From positions 1 through 6,621 of the forward strand of contig JBJHCR010000340.1 of the NCBI GenBank assembly GCA_050486105.1: a stretch of DNA of 6,621 nucleotides, written 5' to 3'. The notes beneath the pieces were generated by a model that ran no database searches, was not told the origin of the DNA, and saw nothing but the letters and a program-made list of their open reading frames with translations. Positions 5,856 to 6,621 of this stretch are shown here, in pieces (within the stretch, counting starts at the first letter, position 1; each line of letters starts with the position of its first letter). This stretch comes from JAEXNA01 sp050486105. Its GTDB lineage: Bacteria > Vulcanimicrobiota > Xenobia > Xenobiales > JADMJV01. A program made the translations under genes and the position numbers.

Positions 5856-6245
5856 TCAGTCCCAAATGATGCTGATGGGAAAACTTCGCAGCGCGGCGTC
5901 TTTGCTCACCACCGCCAGACTTTCGTGGAGGGCTTGGGCGGCGATCATTCTATCGAAGGGGTCACGGTGGTTCGACGCAAAGCCTCCAGCCGTAAGGCTG
6001 TGTTGGGGGGTGATGGCAAGGTGCTGGGCTCCAAAAGTCTTGGTGACCTCGAGGTAATTTATGGCCACATCGGCGGCTTCGGGGAGCTTACCGAGACGAT
6101 ACTTGGTCGCGATTTCCCAAGCTGTCGCCGAAGACACAAGGACCTCATTCCGGCGGTCTCTCACCAGGCTTTTCACGCGTGTCGAAAGTTCGCAGGGATC
6201 CAGCAAAGCCCAGAGGAGAGCGTGTGTATCCAGCAATACTCGCAT
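5856..6245 (-). CDS. vapC: PIN-domain toxin, VapC type
   Basis: A 129-residue PIN-domain protein of the VapC kind: Mg-dependent ribonucleases that cleave tRNA or rRNA and stop growth unless held by the antitoxin. The start MRVLLDTHALLWALLD is characteristic. The acidic metal site is complete: D6, E44 (in T-A-W-E-I-A-T-K), D95 and D98 (in N-H-R-D-P-F-D-R-M), D116 (in V-V-S-K-D). Length is normal and there is no lesion, so it looks active. ATG 6245 is chosen because it lies 1 nt after the antitoxin stop, the normal coupled layout. A longer frame to 6272 would overlap the antitoxin. The RNA target is not predictable. Confidence 0.5.
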   Translation of the reverse strand: MRVLLDTHALLWALLDPCELSTRVKSLVRDRRNEVLVSSATAWEIATKYRLGKLPEAADVAINYLEVTKTFGAQHLAITPQHSLTAGGFASNHRDPFDRMIAAQALHESLAVVSKDAALRSFPISIIWD

Positions 6246-6246
6246 G

Positions 6247-6477
6247 CTAAGATTCCCATTCCTGCAGCTCATCGTCTGGCAGAGGCTCGAAAAACGCGTC
6301 CGTTACACTTCCCGAGACAAAGCCAAGAGGTCTTTCCTGTGGTTCAGCATGGAGGGGCACAATCTTGGCTATGGGCTTGCCCATCCTGGCAAGGATAATC
6401 TGATCGCCGGGGCCGAGTTCCTTGAGTAGCCGGGAGAGGTGAGTTTTTGCTTCGTGGATGTTGACCGTCTTCTCCAT
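6247..6477 (-). CDS. Antitoxin, Phd/YefM (VapB-like) family
   Basis: A 76-residue antitoxin. The N-terminal half, MEKTVNIHEAKTHLSRLLKE followed by L-G-P-G-D-Q-I-I-L-A-R-M-G-K-P-I-A-K-I-V-P-L, is the Phd/YefM DNA-binding fold: the N-terminal strand, the helix with E-A-K-T-x-L-S-x-L-L, and the I-x-L-A-R-x-G-K-P-I-A hairpin. The C-terminal part (about 44-76) is acidic with D-A-F-F-E-P-L-P-D-D-E and ends E-W-E-S, suited to wrap the toxin. It binds and neutralises the PIN toxin encoded 1 nt downstream and normally represses its own operon with it. No good Shine-Dalgarno sequence precedes ATG 6477, and the predicted transcription start falls at or next to the ATG. Confidence 0.5.
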   Translation of the reverse strand: MEKTVNIHEAKTHLSRLLKELGPGDQIILARMGKPIAKIVPLHAEPQERPLGFVSGSVTDAFFEPLPDDELQEWES

Positions 6478-6483
6478 ACCATG

Positions 6484-6512
6484 ACTCTACTTAGTTTAGT
6501 CTACTTAGTCAA
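6484..6512 (-). promoter_or_regulatory. Probable promoter of the toxin-antitoxin operon
   Basis: On the minus strand, TTGACT at 6507-6512 (5 of 6), a 17-nt spacer, and TAGAGT at 6484-6489 (4 of 6). The start point would be about 6476-6478, right at the antitoxin ATG, which implies a leaderless or nearly leaderless mRNA. Confidence 0.5.
6486..6509 (-). repeat. Direct repeat in the TA promoter, likely autorepression operator
   Basis: ACTAAGTAGA occurs twice on the minus strand (6500-6509 and 6486-6495), period 14 nt. It fills the spacer and touches both the -35 and -10 boxes. Antitoxin/toxin complexes commonly bind such repeats over their own promoter. The match is exact over 10 bases; the binding is inferred. 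Confidence 0.5.
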
Positions 6513-6621
6513 TCTTCATCAAGCGCTCAGACTGTTCGCTCGCCCTAAACTCATGGCTAATTGGGAATGGCGGATCTTCGACCTCCTGGATCAGGAGCTG
6601 TGTGTCACCCAATTGAAACAG
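6505..6621 (-). CDS. Possible C-terminal end of a gene entering from the right edge
   Basis: The minus-strand frame is open from the window edge for 38 codons, reads LFQLGDTQLLIQEVEDPPFP and ends SEQSERLMKID at a TAA (6505-6507). The composition is protein-like, and the stop lies inside the -35 box of the TA promoter. I do not recognise the family. The opposite strand also has an open frame from ATG 6553 (M-A-N-W-E-W-R-I-F) without a visible ribosome site, so strand choice is uncertain. Confidence 0.5.
   Translation of the reverse strand: MFQLGDTQLLIQEVEDPPFPISHEFRASEQSERLMKID

Noticed and set aside
6583..6597. CTCCTG-GAT-CAGGAG inverted repeat near the right edge.
   Set aside because: Three-base loop, no T-run, lies in an open frame on both strands; not a convincing signal.

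Overview
The window is about 6.6 kb of bacterial chromosome: compact genes on both strands, mid-range GC, mostly ATG starts and weak purine-rich ribosome sites. No gene fixes the taxon. The mix of a DUF2277 protein, a variant CDP-alcohol phosphatidyltransferase, a decayed azoreductase/ECF-sigma pair and VapBC would fit an environmental Gram-negative, perhaps of the Planctomycetes-Verrucomicrobia group. That is a low-confidence guess. No tRNA, rRNA, CRISPR array or transposase was seen.

Left part (1-1850). A membrane CDP-alcohol phosphatidyltransferase (166-804, +) faces a small DUF2277 protein (875-1159, -). Next come an unrecognised helical protein (1363-1713, +) and a doubtful short ORF (1760-1972, +) that carries the same 11-base leader motif.

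Centre (1847-4083, - strand). This is a tight three-gene unit: a TIGR04255-family protein, a Cro/CI-type helix-turn-helix protein and a third protein with an S-H-S-C-D motif. Spacing is 2 nt between the first two genes and about 50 nt or less before the third. One promoter-like sequence lies upstream, with two tandem 12-base repeats across its -10 box, which suggests self-regulation by the HTH protein. The unit has the look of a mobile accessory cassette, possibly defensive, but its function is not known from the sequence. It is the most interesting item here.

Right of the cassette (4153-4989, +). An FMN-dependent azoreductase gene survives over its full length but carries two in-frame stops and two frameshifts. 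It overlaps by ATGA the remnant of an ECF sigma factor gene that keeps only region 2. Together they are a dead two-gene operon.

Right part (5010-6621, - strand). A class I SAM-dependent methyltransferase lies downstream of a vapB/vapC-type toxin-antitoxin pair. The pair has a recognisable promoter, a 10-base direct repeat inside it and a possibly leaderless antitoxin mRNA. An open frame entering from the right edge may be the C-terminus of another gene. Two loci known elsewhere as accessory (the cassette and the TA pair) flank a decayed operon, so this stretch looks like a region of genome turnover.
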